A program made the position numbers and the translations under genes. Positions 23,215 through 36,210 of a DNA stretch of 64,000 nucleotides are shown piece after piece. The notes under the pieces are model-generated. The model worked only from the letters and a program-made list of their open reading frames with translations, ran no database searches and was not told the origin of the DNA. Position 1 is the first letter of the stretch; each line of letters starts with the position of its first letter. Source of the DNA: Vespula vulgaris (lineage: Eukaryota; Arthropoda; Insecta; Hymenoptera; Vespidae); assembly GCF_905475345.1 (NCBI RefSeq), contig NC_066603.1, positions 1,987,501-2,051,500 on the forward strand. Direction: 5' to 3'.

Positions 23215-25044
23215 TTACTGAACCGATGAAAGTACCATGAAGTATGAAGTAGAAGTTCGTAGAATCTTAAAGAAATTTTGAGATCGGTTACTAAAATCAT
23301 ATGAATGTATAAATCTATAATTTCTTATTAGCTTACCATTGCGAAACCATCCAGACAGTAGACGAACATTTTCCCAGCGGATAATTGAGAAGATTTAAAG
23401 CTCCTTCTCATGATCAATATAAGTAATTTACGTATTTCTATAGGGGCCTCATACCAGAGGCCACTATAACTGGATATATAAAAAAATAATTATTGACATA
23501 TATTTTTATTTATAGTGTTTATATATCTCTCGAATATTAAGTAATAGATTAACTGAATTATTTCAGATCGTTCGCTGCCCATTTATATATTACTTACGCT
23601 TTAAAATAAATTTCGCTGCTGCAATCTATTACATTTTGTCCAGCTAAACTGGCAAATAGTAAATGAAATAACTCAGCACAGACAATGGCAATAAATTTAA
23701 TTACTTCTATCGACTGATCATACAATACTGCTACCTGCAATAATAAATGAAATTCTTTTTATGAATAAAAAGAAAATGTATGAAAGGAGAGAGTATATAA
23801 ATTGCTATCGATACTCACTTGATACAGACAAATGCTCATACAAATAACGTTCAACCCACATTGTATCAGCAAAGAATACGAAAACAAAGATTCCATACGT
23901 TTGACGAACCTTTGTTTGAAAAATTTCATTCATTAATCGCGACAAAACTTGTCGCAATTAATATTTAAACAATTTATTTTTTTTATAATACTAACTCTAA
24001 AGCTCTCTTGTGTCCTTTGATTGAAAGCGAAATATGGTTGTAACATTCTTTTTTTTGAAGATCAGACAATCCATTCAGAGTCGTCTTGTTCTCCAGAAAG
24101 TTTTCCAAACGAAAACTATGTTGTAGAAATATTTATCGCAAATCGCTTAAGTAGAAAAAGTCGAGAAAGTTGAACAAAAATTATCAACAATTTAATTCTC
24201 ACCCTACTACGGAAAATACACCACTAACGTGACAACAAAAGACCATTAATTGAGTATCAGTGGCAATGAAAGTCGTTATGTTGATTATAATTGAAATAGC
24301 CATGTGACAATAGATCAAGTAGAAATGTTCTTCTTCGTCAACGAAATACTCGCCGAGGACAGGTAATTCCATATGACGACTCTCGTTTAAAGGTATAATT
24401 ACATCCATTAAGGACGGTATGAATGTGGCCAATAGATATAATGACATGAAAACATATATGTATACTACAAAAAGAAATGACAGAAGATTTTCTTTCCTTT
24501 TTTCAGTGTAAAAGGAGCCTTATATAATCCTACTTGTGTATCCTAAAGTATACATTTTTGCGGAATGGGCAAACTTCTTCATAATGTCAATCTCTTCCTT
24601 GGACTTCCACATATTCCAATCCATTATCATATTATCCATAAGCAATTTAATCTACGAACGTGAGTTAAAACTAAATCTTTTTATAATTAAGGGGATATAG
24701 ATCATTGTCATAAACTTACATCGAGTACACTGAAATCAAATAGATAATACTTAATAATGACAATTGACGATACAATCCAAACTGGTATAACTTCTTTCAT
24801 GATATCAAAGTTTCCTTGAGAAGTATAGAGTTTAAGAATCTATAAGAAATAAAATGAATAAGTTCAATCTCCTTTTAAAATATATCAGAAGAATATCAAA
24901 AGTTACTTGTGTTAAGTTGAACGATAGCATCGGTATATTCATCAGGCAAACACGGATTAAACGAGATTTTTCATATGGCCACAAACCAAGGAAGCATAAG
25001 AGACGATAATTAATTTTATAGAAACGATTCTTGAAGATATCCAT
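23215..25044 (-). CDS. Odorant receptor OR-E, nine coding exons, 389 aa
   Basis: Exons: 24907-25044, 24720-24839, 24534-24651, 24203-24464, 23996-24115, 23819-23909, 23598-23734, 23337-23469, 23215-23265. Exon 1 encodes the same protein as OR-D exon 1 (MDIFKNRFYKINYRLLCFLG). Exon 4 differs (LATFIPSLMDVIIPLNESR, ELPVLGEYF). The tail is TSTSYFMVLSSVQ. The exon 7 motif AGQNVIDCSSEIY pairs it with OR-D (AGQNVIDSSSEVY) rather than with A-C (SGQTIIDHSSDVY). No disabling changes. Confidence 0.93.
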
Positions 25045-25110
25045 GTCGTTAAGAGAACGCAAGGGAGACTGAACGATATTCTCTAAGAAGTCAAAGGGTA
25101 GTTTCTCCCG

Positions 25111-25123
25111 CATAAAATATTCA
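25111..25123 (-). promoter_or_regulatory. Promoter-like box of OR-E
   Basis: Reverse-strand TGAATATTTTATG, about 70 bases above the start codon. Confidence 0.55.
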
Positions 25124-25667
25124 GGTAGACTTCAGTCAAGAATATGACAGACGTTACCAGAAGTAGATTTCTCCGAGCAGTTATTATCACGAATGCAAAA
25201 TAATTGCTAGTGTACAATAGCATTCTATCACGTCATATCAATCTCAGAAGATAGAATGTACGTGTTTTAATTCTAAATTCAAACCCTTGGGTTGTCATAA
25301 AACAGAAATGTCTTTGATAGGAGCTTTGATAACAAACGTATAACACGTATTAATATTTTACCATCGGTTTCTACTTTAGACGTATTGTGATATGTACATA
25401 GTTATGACAGTATATAGTATCTTTACATTACTTTGAAAAATACTTCTTACTTGGAAATGAAAAAGAGAAAGAGAGAGAAGGAGAGAGAGTGTTTACAAAG
25501 ACATTTACAAGTTTGTTTGCTTCGAACATTGCAGTTGTTCTTCAAACATTTACATTCATATTTTCCGTTTCATTTATTCGATATATTTTAATGAACGATG
25601 TGGTAAAAAGAATCAATATAATCCTCCATGTCTGGATTACAAGTAGGATTTAAGTAGGATTTATTGA
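25124..25667 (-). other. OR-E/OR-F spacer
   Basis: Carries the last copy of the A-E upstream block (about 25260-25600) and a GA-rich run near 25460-25490. No tetraspanin relic is visible, so the repeated unit ends here. Confidence 0.6.
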
Positions 25668-27439
25668 TTAATTCACCGAAGATAACACCATGAAGTATGA
25701 GGTAGAAGTATGAACGATCTGTACAAAATATTAGATAGAATGAATTATTAGAAGTATATTAATGTATTTATGTGTACGCATGTATATGTTATTAATTTAC
25801 CGTTGAAAAACCTTTCAGACAAAAGACAAATACTTTCCCACCAGTCAATTTGGAAGGTTTCATGCCTCGTTTTATTACCAAGAGTAATAATTTTCTTATC
25901 TCTATCGGTGCCTCGTACCATAGACCATTGTATCTTTAAGGATATAAAAATTATTTGAAATGTTTTTCAAAATATTTCATTGCTATCGAAATTTTTACAT
26001 ACGCTTTTAAAAAGGTTTCACTACTATGATCAATTATCCTTTGTCCGGAATAACAAATGCAAAATATATGAAATAATTGTGCAGCTAAAAAGGCACCATA
26101 CTTGAATGTTTCTGTGGACATGTCTAACAACATTGTCATCTGTAAATTCAATGTAATTAATTTAAAATTTATTTTTTATTTTAAAGTAATCTATGGAACA
26201 ACACTCACTCGATATAAGGAAACGCTCAAGCAAGCTACGTTTATTCCACATTGTATAAGCAAAGGGGTTGAGAAAGATGATTCGATGAGATTCGCAAACC
26301 TTCATTGAAAAAATTCAATCACAACTTGCCAACGTCCTAGCTAGAGTATTTCGATTTATCATACTAACTCTATAGCTCTGCTGTGGCCTTTGATGGAACA
26401 TGCAACGTATTTGAATGATTCTGGATAATTAAAATATTTATTCGTAGTAGTATCACTTTTCATTAATCGTTCGAAACGAAACCTACAATTAATTCATTTT
26501 GCACCAGTTACTAACATCAGATTTTGATTATTATGAAAACATGAAAGAAAAAGAAAAACAAAAAAAAAGGAAAGAAGAATTAATATTTTTATACCCTACG
26601 ACTGAAAACACTCCGCAGACGTGAGAAGTGAAAACGAAGAACTGAGTATCGGTTGCTATTACAATCGTCATAGCGAGTAGAATTGTTAAAGCCATGTGGC
26701 AGAAAATAAAATAAAAATGTTTAGATTGATCGATAAAATATTCGCCTAAAACAATTGGTTGCAAAGGCCGTGATTCGTTCAAAGGTAAAATTATGTCCAG
26801 AAAAAGAGGTAGAAACGATATTGATAAAAACAATATCGTACTAATATATATGTATACTAAAAAAAAAATAATATATATATATATATATGACTATTCTTAA
26901 GTAGAAAATATGATATCTCACTGGTATATGCCAAAGTATAGAGACGACCTTCCTCAGCATATCTTTTAATTATTTCTATTTCTTCCTTCGTATTCCACAT
27001 CTTCCAATCGATGATCATTTTATCCAAAAGTTTTCTTATCTAAGAACATCATAAAGAATCAAATTCATCGCAATCATTACTTGAATTATTATACAAACTT
27101 ACATTGAACATACCGATGTAATAAGTATAATACTTGATCGCCATGTTTATCATCGTTGCCATAGTCGGGACTATTTCAATAATGATATTAAAGTCTCCTT
27201 TAGAAGTGTACAATTGAAATATCTGTGTAAAAGTCATGGTAATATTAAGTCTGATTTATTATATTTTTCTTGCAATAGTGTTTATGAATGATCACCTGTG
27301 TCATGTTAAAAGATACCAGTGCAATGTTTAGAAAGTATAAACGAGATAAACGAGATCTTTTATCCTGATAAGGCCATAAACCTACTAAGGATAATAATTG
27401 ATTATTGAGCTTATAGAAATGACGTTGAAATATATCCAT
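25668..27439 (-). CDS. Odorant receptor OR-F, nine coding exons, 389 aa
   Basis: Exons: 27296-27439, 27103-27222, 26922-27039, 26595-26856, 26369-26482, 26209-26299, 26003-26139, 25801-25933, 25668-25718. It starts MDIFQRHFYKLNNQLLSLVG. Exon 1 is two codons longer than in A-E (WPYQDKRSR) and exon 5 two codons shorter, so total length is unchanged. Exon 4 has NESRPLQPIVLGEYF and the tail is TSTSYFMVLSSVN. It shares the SRPL motif with the H-K group but keeps the A-E tail, so it looks intermediate. Frame intact. Confidence 0.93.
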
Positions 27440-27548
27440 GTCGTAGTGATGAAGTTAACATTCTGAAGAATAGATTCTATAAGAAGCTAAAGAAAGTTCT
27501 CTCTCTCTTTCTGTCTTTCTCTCTTTCCCTCTTAGCTGGGCGTTTCTT

Positions 27549-27561
27549 TATAAAATATTCA
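27549..27561 (-). promoter_or_regulatory. Promoter-like box of OR-F
   Basis: Reverse-strand TGAATATTTTATA, about 110 bases above the start codon. A CT-rich stretch (27498-27533) lies between the two. Confidence 0.5.
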
Positions 27562-28036
27562 GAGACTACTGGGCAAAAGATATCAAGTTCGTGCGTACGA
27601 GAAACAGTTATTATGTATCATTGAAGGAGGACAGATAAATAACAGACATCTTTGTAAGTTCATTATGTTCTTTGGATGTTAACGAAGAAGACAGGTTTTA
27701 ATTATCTCCTTACAATGTGACGTTTGATATTCCTTAGAAGAGAGTCTTTCTAACGAGCAATGATATAAGAATCAATTAATGATTTAGTTGATACTTCGTC
27801 TCGTACCTATCTATCATTTTATTACCTCAGTTCACGTTAGTACCTCGTTTGCCTTTGATGGTACCAAGAGAGAAATATATATATATATGTGTGTGTGTGT
27901 GTGTAGTGTTTGAAAATAGTTGAAAATATTTGTAGGAGTGAATGTTTTGTTAAAGAATAAAACTTGTTTTTATAGGTAAACAAGAGAATTGCATTTTAAT
28001 AAATAAAACTACAATTTTTTTAAAGATCGCTCTCGA
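27562..28036 (-). other. OR-F/OR-G spacer
   Basis: Contains an (AT)n(GT)n dinucleotide run at about 27878-27904. No shared upstream block was recognised. Confidence 0.6.
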
Positions 28037-29843
28037 TTAATGTACTGACGAAAGTACCATAAAGTATGATGTCGACGTGCGTAAGATCTTAAAAAGAAGA
28101 AAATAATATATTACAAGGTTTTTATATATGTATTTATCTATACATTTCGATTGATTATAAATTAATTAATAGAATTTATGTTTACCGATGAAAAACTTTC
28201 TATACAAAAGATAAAGATTTTTCCAGCAGTCAAATTCGATGGTTCGATACTTTTTTTCATTATTAATAATAATAATTTATTTATTTCTTTTGGTGCTTCG
28301 TACCACATTGAATTGTATCTGTTAAATATCATTGAATTATGACATAGTCATGATGACTTAATTCAATTTTTTTTTTTTAATCAAACTTACGCTTTTTCAC
28401 TTATATTAACACTATGATCTATCATCATTTGTCCAACATAACAAGTATAAAATATGTGGAATAGTTGAGCAACTATAAAGGTAGCATATCGTAAAACTTC
28501 AGGTAATTCTTCCCCCCATTCATTGGTAATCTATAATGCCCATCAAATTGATATACAATTATCAATAATTTGATATATATATATATAGAAGAAAACTACT
28601 CACCTGATATAAAGAAATGGTCATGCAAGTTATGTTGACACCGCATTGTATAAGCAAAGAATATGAAAACGTTGATTCGATACAATTGGCGAACCTTTAG
28701 TAGAAAAAATCATTTTAAACATGTGAATTTAATGACACATGCGATCTCTGTTTTCATACTAACTCTATAGCCCTTTTGTGACCTTTAATGGAAAAGACGA
28801 GATTTTCTGTATATTTTTTACATTGATCATTAGTCCAATTCTCTATTCCATAAGCATCCTTTAGAAAATTTTCCAGACGATATCTATGATTTATAAATTC
28901 ATCTTGAAATAATTTTTAATTCCAAAATAGGTAATTAATCAATCGTTGTTTGTCTTACCCTACGACCGCAAATACACTACAAACGTGAAAAGTAAAGATC
29001 ATAAGTTGGGTATCGACTGCTATTAAAGCTGTTACAGTGATTAATAGCGAAATAAGCAGATGGAAATAAAGTAAATAAAAATGTTCATCCTGATCAAGGA
29101 AATATTCGCATAAAATGGGTAATTTCAAAGGACGAGATTCATTAAGAGGTTGAATTACATCCATCAGACGTGGCACGAAGGCAATACTAAAAAATACTAT
29201 CGAGGTAAAGTATACATATCCTAGAAAAAATAAAAAAGAAATAAAACAAAAAAAGATAATATCTTATTAAAATAATCATGTAATTTATGAATGAATCGAC
29301 TCTTACCAGTGTACATTAAAATATAAAATCGTCCTTCCTTAGCGTACATCTTCATAATTTCAACTTCTTTTTCAGTATTCCAAATCTTCCAATCAATGAT
29401 AATATCATTTAATAATGTTTTCATCTGGAAGAAAAAACAACAAAAAAAAAGAAATAAAAAGAATCATAGTTTCCAATCTTAATCGCACACTTACATTACA
29501 CAGACCTAAATGATAAGTATAATATTTGATAACGGTGTTCACTGATATACCCCAAACAGGAATAACTTTTAATATAACATCTATATCTTCCTTAGAAGTG
29601 AACAATCTTAGAAACTATAATTAAACATATAAAGTACAATGTGAATCCTTTTAATTGACGTTTCATATGGGATACATGATATCAGAGAAAGAAGGAATCA
29701 ATCACCTGGGGTAAATTAAATGACAACAACATGATATTAACGAGATAAATACGATATAAACGAGACTTGTCATAAGGCCACAATCCAAGAAAAGATAAGA
29801 AACGATAGTTACACTTATAGAAACCACTCTCAAAGATATCCAT
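28037..29843 (-). CDS. Odorant receptor OR-G, nine coding exons, 390 aa
   Basis: Exons: 29706-29843, 29495-29614, 29307-29424, 28959-29220, 28764-28883, 28604-28694, 28391-28530, 28186-28318, 28037-28087. It starts MDIFESGFYKCNYRFLSFLG. Exon 4 begins GYVYFTSIVFF after a Gly-split codon and contains NESRPLKLPILCEYF. Exon 7 has one extra codon and a divergent start (ITNEWGEELPEVLRY). The tail is TSTSYFMVLSSVH. It is the most divergent single-copy member and is placed between the two groups. Confidence 0.92.
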
Positions 29844-29932
29844 ATCATCGTGACAAAGACACGATTTATTCTAACCAAAGTTTTCTAAAGAGCATAAGGG
29901 AAGTTTCCCCTACTATGAGGGGGTTGGTTTCA

Positions 29933-29945
29933 TGTAAAATATTCA
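29933..29945 (-). promoter_or_regulatory. Promoter-like box of OR-G
   Basis: Reverse-strand TGAATATTTTACA, about 90 bases above the start codon; the weakest match of the eleven. Confidence 0.45.
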
Positions 29946-31056
29946 GAACCGTTCGTCGTTCACGCTCGAGTCACATGTCGTAGAAATATCCAGTGAATTT
30001 ATATAGAACCTATTATTATTCTTGAGACATATGATAATTAATAATACGACTGAACCTTTATCATTTTTATTCTTTTTTAGATCATGTCTCTAACTAAGAG
30101 TTTAAAAAGTACTATTTTAATTATATGTTAGAGATCTTCCGTGAAAGGAAATATGTCTTTGTTATAAGAGAAACTATAGTTGAAAATATGTAATTTTATC
30201 TTTACAGTAAACGTTTGAATTGTAGTAAGTAATTTATCTTGTCATTTACTTGATGCTTTGCATTTTAGTATAGATAGTAGTTCAATGTCGCTATTTTTCA
30301 AGAAATATCGGTTTTCCCATAGAACGAAATCGTTTATTTCAAAGATAAGAAATCTATTCTTATAATTTTTCTTCTCGTTAAATTAATGATTAGTGATTGG
30401 ATAAATTAATAAGAAGATTTCAGGAAGAGAAAACGAATTATTTAAAATTATTAATAGAAAGAAAAAATATATATACATATATATATTGTGATTCCGTTTA
30501 ATGTTTATTTTGTTATAGTTCAAAAAGCAATTCATTAAAAGAATTTGAAACTATAGAATGATCGAGATTGTTTAAACTATGTCAAAAAGAAAAAAAAAAT
30601 ATCAAATCAAACACTTGGATGAGAAATATAAAAGAAATTTGTTCAAATGCATTAGTTACGTTTTGAGGTAAACATCGTTGCTTTGATCTATATGGATATT
30701 AAGAAAATATAGGGGTAGCTACTACTGGTTGATTCATACTTATCGCACATGCTATACTTGTCACGAAAGAAGTGACTGACTTCGAAAAGACCATAATTTT
30801 CTTCGCGTCTATATATAAATGTGTAAGAAAGAAAAATAAAACAAAACGGAGAATACATTGCAGATATCGTACATTATAATTTTGTTTGAGAGCTTCCTTT
30901 ATATCTGCCCAGAAAAACCACTAAAAGATTATTGTAAATCGAAGAATTATTATAAATAATTAATCAATATCAACAGGTAACACGATTCAAATTTCTATTT
31001 TTGTGTAAGTAAAGACATTGTATTGAATAACTATAAATAATTAATATTATTCATAG
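29946..31056 (-). other. OR-G/OR-H spacer
   Basis: 1.1 kb of A+T-rich sequence with no repeat shared with the other spacers that I could see and no open frame of interest. It separates the A-G part from the H-K group. Confidence 0.6.
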
Positions 31057-31923
31057 CTAATACGTTGATACAATTACCATGAAGTACGAACCGGAAGTTT
31101 GCATGATCTTAAAAAAAAAAATTATTACTTATTAAGTGAAGTAAAGTATAACAAATGGATTTTCGAAATTAGTATACCTTCGCAAAAGTTTCTAAACAAA
31201 ATATGAATATTTTACCACCAGTCAAGTAACAAGGTTCCATACTTCTTCGTATTAATAATAACAATAATTTATGAATTTCAATTGGTGCTTCGTACCATAG
31301 TCCATTATACCTATAAAAATGATCAATGTTTACGATAAAAATTAATTAATAGTAAATCTTGCTTCGTTATATCACGCTTACGCTTTAATACGTATTCCAG
31401 TACTGTAATCTATCATTCTTTGACCTGGATAACATATACTTAAAAAGTGAACAAACTGAGCACATGAAAAAGTGAAGAACCTAAGTGCTTCTGTTGTTTT
31501 ATCCAGCAACATTAATGTCTATAAAAATAAATATGAAGAAGGAGAGAAAGATATATTTTCAGTATAGAAATAAAAAAACAAAAACTTACTTGGAACATAG
31601 AAACACTCAAACATATCAATCCAGTAAAAGCTTGCATAAGAAAAGATATTGAATAACAAGATTCAATAAGTTCAGCAAACCTTTTGGTAAAATATTTACG
31701 TATATACGTAAGTAACTATATATAATTTTATATATTAACTTATATTAAATGTAGGTACATACTAACTCCAATGCTTTTTTATGATTTTTAATAGAATGTA
31801 TTACGTCATTGAAAACCATTTTTCTTGTTTGACTATTCAATAAAACTTGTGAATCGAACTGATCGTGCAACAAGTGTTCTAGACGAAATCTACAATTTTA
31901 TTTAAAATTAATAATGCCATAAA

Positions 31924-31971
<48 letters not shown>

Positions 31972-32512
31972 AAAATTTTTACAGGAAAGAAGAAATCTTC
32001 CTTACCCTACTATGGCAAATAAACCACATATGTGTGAATTAAAAGCCAAAAATAAAGTATCCGTAGCAACTAGTACTGTAATTGCCATAATAATTTCTAT
32101 ACACATGTGACAATAAATCGAATAGAAATATTCGTTTTCATCAACGAAGTAATAAGCTTTAATTATATTTCTCAAAGGACGAGACTCGTTTAAAGGTAGA
32201 ATGACATCCATCAGACGTGGAAAAATTGGTGTAATAAGGAACATCGTCATGCAAGTGTATATATATACTATAAAAAAGGTATCAATCTTCATCTAAGAAA
32301 AGAAATTATTTTCTACAATAAATATTTATGAATATTTACATATGTATCCGAACGTGAGAAATTTCCCTTCGCTGGCAAATTGGTGCATGATATCCATTTC
32401 TTTTCGAGTTTCCAATATTTGCCAATTGTTAACAATGTGTTTCAAAAGATCTTGAATCTGCAAAAGTAATTTCTACATTAAAAATATATTTTACATTTAT
32501 TGTTACAATTAC

Positions 32513-32544
<32 letters not shown>

Positions 32545-33003
32545 TATAAGAGAGAAGAAATTACATGAAAAAAGGGAGCTGAAATATGATCATTTACAAT
32601 TATATTGATTTCAACTATTAAATTAATTACAAGAAAACTTACTTTACTTTTCTGAATCTGATAGGTGTAATATTTAATTGCGATAATGATAAAACAAGAT
32701 ATAAATGGTATACTTTCGAGTATCACATCGATATTTCCATTACAGGAACAAATCAATGCTATCTGTCGATAATCTTATAGTTAACACAATAACTTAATTA
32801 AAATTTCATTACATATACTTACATACACATACACAGTCATATATTAAATTTGTTAATACCTGTGTGATAACAAAAATTGTAAATATAAGATTAACTATGA
32901 ATCTACGAAAAAAACGATCATTCGAATTCTGATAAGGCCATTGCCCTATCAGCACTAACAGACGTTTGTTAACTTTATAGTAAGGGTGCTCAAAGGTGTC
33001 CAT
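31057..33003 (-). CDS. Odorant receptor OR-H, nine coding exons, 392 aa
   Basis: Exons: 32860-33003, 32643-32762, 32340-32457, 32006-32267, 31767-31889, 31590-31680, 31382-31518, 31178-31310, 31057-31107. It starts MDTFEHPYYKVNKRLLVLIG and carries the GQWPYQ motif that marks the H-K group. Exon 4 has NESRPLRNIIKAYYFVDENE, and exon 5 is one codon longer than in A-E. The tail is TSGSYFMVIVSTY, ending in TAG. Intron 4 contains a long AT run (about 31928-31968) and intron 2 a poly-A/T run (32512-32540). All frames intact. Confidence 0.92.
31928..31968. repeat. (AT)n microsatellite
   Basis: About 40 bases of AT dinucleotide in OR-H intron 4. Confidence 0.95.
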
Positions 33004-33070
33004 AACGTTTCGAAAGCATAAAGCATTCTAAAGTTATCGATGTAAGTACCCCTTTCACTGGGCAGATCGG

Positions 33071-33083
33071 CATAAAATAATCA
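33071..33083 (-). promoter_or_regulatory. Promoter-like box of OR-H
   Basis: Reverse-strand TGATTATTTTATG, about 70-80 bases above the start codon. The central A-to-T difference from the A-G version is shared by H-K. Confidence 0.55.
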
Positions 33084-33658
33084 GAGCTCTTTTTTCTCAT
33101 AGAGAATCCCCTTCGTGTTACCTGCATATTGTATCACGTCGAATAGACAAGTATTAATTTGCTGTCAAGTGACTGTCAAGAAAAGATATTTCCCGATTGG
33201 AAAAAGAAACTTGAAAGTATGTAATTTTCTTTAACTTCAGAAAAGCTTCAGATCTTTGTTCCCTATACAAAATCAAATCTATTATTTAATTGATTTTTTC
33301 TCTACGAATAAGTCTACTCACTACTGTCTTATCACATATTTAACACCGTGTATTCATTGTACTCTCATATCAATTTGTCTTTTTAATTACTTAGTGCTGT
33401 ATATGTATTATACTCTTAAACCAATATATGTTCTTAATTTCGTTTTTATATATTTAATTCCAGTTAATACAATTCTAATCTAATTTTCAAGAAAGAAGAT
33501 TTTCATGATCTTCAAACGAGAATTATCACCGTGTAAAGATTATTGCACGTGATTAGTCGATACCGACAAGTAACATGACAGAAAGGTCTATCTATATGTA
33601 AGTAATAACGTTGTATTATAACTATATAATAACTATAAGTAATTAATATCATTGACAG
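33084..33658 (-). other. OR-H/OR-I spacer
   Basis: No gene recognised. A 75-codon forward frame at 33256-33483 is hydrophobic A+T-rich translation without support. Confidence 0.6.
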
Positions 33659-35531
33659 CTAATGCACCGATGAAATTACCATAAAATACGAAGTGGAAGT
33701 TTGCACGATCTGAAAAGAAAAATTGATCGTTGTGAAACAAACAAATTTTTGTATAGAATTAGCATTTATAGTATCATACCGTCGAAAAGCTTTCTAAACA
33801 AAATATGAATGCTTTTCCAGCAGTTAAATAACATGGCTGGAGACTTCTACGGATTACTAATAATATTAATCTGTGTATTTCGATTGGTGCCTCATACCAC
33901 AGTCCGCTATACCTATAAAAACAAAAATGATTAATATAAAAATAAATGAATAATTATAGAATATTTAGCATTATTATCAATTATGTTACTAACGCTTTAA
34001 TACATATATCGCTGCTATAATCGATTATCTTTTGACCAGGATAACACATGCAAAAAATGTGAACGAGTTGAGCAGCTGCAAAGGCTATATATCTGAACGC
34101 TTCACTCGATTTTTTCAACACTATTAGTATCTATAATAAGAATGCAAATGATTAAAGTGATTGATACGATATCTAAAAAAAAAAAAGGAAAAGAAGACAG
34201 GAAATAATTATGACTTACTTGATATAAAGAAAGACTCATACACACCAAACTCGAGCCAACTTGGAAAAGTAAAAAAAACGAATAAGAAGATTCAATGAGT
34301 TCAGCGAACCTTTTGAAAAAACCGAAACAAGAAGAAGAAAACAAGAAAATAAAAAAAAAATTTAACCATAATTAAATATTTAATTACATAAAATTATTAA
34401 TCTTTATGTACTAACTCTAATGCCCTTTTATGTATTTCAATGGTACGAATGATATGTTCAAAGCATATCCTTCGAGAACGATGATCTAACAAAGTTGTCA
34501 AATCAGTTTGACTCTTTAACAAATGTTCCAGACGAAATCTGTAATCGATGAAGTTACAAAAAAAAAAGAGGAAATTATAATATAAACAAAAATTAATTAT
34601 GACATGATCTGACATTTTATGAAATATTTGTTACCCCACTGCTGTGAATATACCGCAAACGTGTGAGTTGAATACCAACAAAAGGATATCAGCTGATATT
34701 AATACTGTTATTCCAATAACGATTACTATGCTCATGTGAAAGTAGATTGGGAAGAAATGTTGATCTTCATCGATAAAATACTCGCTTTTAAATATTGGTC
34801 TCAAAGGTCGAGAGTCGTTTAATGGTACAATTACATCCATGATACATGGAAAAAATGGCATTAAAAGGAACAACGTCATGCACGAGTATATATATGCTGT
34901 AGATGGTAAAAAAATAATGTTATCTATGTAACAAGATTATTAGTGATAATCTATATTAAATGTCTGCGTATCTTACATGTATACAAAAAAGTTAACAATT
35001 GTCCTTCCTCGCTATATTCACGCATGATATCAATTTCTTCTTTGGACTCCCATAATTTCCAATGTTTTATTATACGTTCGAAAAGATTTTTAATCTATGA
35101 CAAAATAAAAAAGATTTTCGTCGCATACATATTATTAGTGTATATCTCGATTTTAACGAAAAGAAGAAAAGAATGTAATTATACAAACTCACATTATTTC
35201 TGGATATATAAAACATGGAATATTTGGAGATGATCGTTATCAATGAAGTTATAGGAGGTATAATTTCTATCAATGTATCAACGTTTCCATTAGTGTACAA
35301 TAAGGATATCTATCGTTAAGTTTACAAGAAAAATAAATATTTAATAAATGAATACATATGAATGTATATTTAAGAATGATATATTACCTGAGTAACACCA
35401 AAACTAATCAGCAGGCTAATCACAAAGCACATACGAAAAACTCGATCGAACTTATCCTGATAAGGCCATTGTCCTACTAGTAACAAGAGACGTCTGTTAA
35501 GTCTATAATAAGGATGCTCGAAAATCTCCAT
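33659..35531 (-). CDS. Odorant receptor OR-I, nine coding exons, 391 aa
   Basis: Exons: 35388-35531, 35193-35309, 34977-35094, 34635-34896, 34416-34538, 34219-34309, 33994-34130, 33780-33912, 33659-33709. It starts MEIFEHPYYRLNRRLLLLVG followed by QWPYQDKFDR. Exon 2 is one codon shorter than in the rest. Exon 4 has NDSRPLRPIFKSEYFIDEDQ (Asp for the usual Glu). The tail is TSTSYFMVISSVH with a TAG stop. No disabling change was seen. Confidence 0.92.
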
Positions 35532-35610
35532 GGTGTTTCAAAAGAATAAACTATACTGTAGTAATCGAAGAAGGAAGGAAGAAAGGATTTCCCTTGTTGG
35601 GAGGGATCAA

Positions 35611-35623
35611 CATAAAATAATCA
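35611..35623 (-). promoter_or_regulatory. Promoter-like box of OR-I
   Basis: Reverse-strand TGATTATTTTATG, about 80-90 bases above the start codon. Confidence 0.55.
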
Positions 35624-36210
35624 GAAAGCTATCTTTATCCGAAAATATGATTCTATAGTGTCAAAGAAAAGGGAACAAGTATCAATCATCCCTCTACTGG
35701 GTTTAACAGACAAATAAGATAGGTTTTTGAAGAATGAAACTTACTGTTAGACCAAATGGTATATAATTTTCTTGATGTCAAACGTCCAATGTATAGAAAC
35801 GAGTAGTTGTCATAGAATTTATTATTCAATCCCACTCGATACTGATTTTTTATGAGTGTATGTACCTATTGTATACTAGTCTCTTTGAACTATCATTTTA
35901 TTGTACTTACTACTTTGTGTTCTTTTTCGTCGAAAGAAAAATATCGAAGATTATACTCCAAGGTAAATTCTTTTTTTTGATTTCTGTATGAAAGCTCAAA
36001 TTGCAATTACATAATTGTAGATATTCTAATTTTCTTAATTTTCTTTTTTTTTTTTACATTCAATTTAGTACATTTTCTTTTCTTCTTTATTGTTTTTTCT
36101 TTTTTTTTTTTACGTACAATTTAGTACACGGATGTGATAAATAGAACGATTATCTTAAACTATTTTAAAACTATAAACTATTAATATTATTATTATTATT
36201 ATATTGATAA
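35624..36210 (-). other. OR-I/OR-J spacer
   Basis: The first 260 bases (35640-35900) are clearly related to the spacers above OR-J and OR-K. Poly-T runs lie near 36047 and 36100. No gene. Confidence 0.6.

Noticed and set aside
34943..35233. Forward-strand 96-codon frame
   Set aside because: Antisense of OR-I exons 2-3 and the intron between them.
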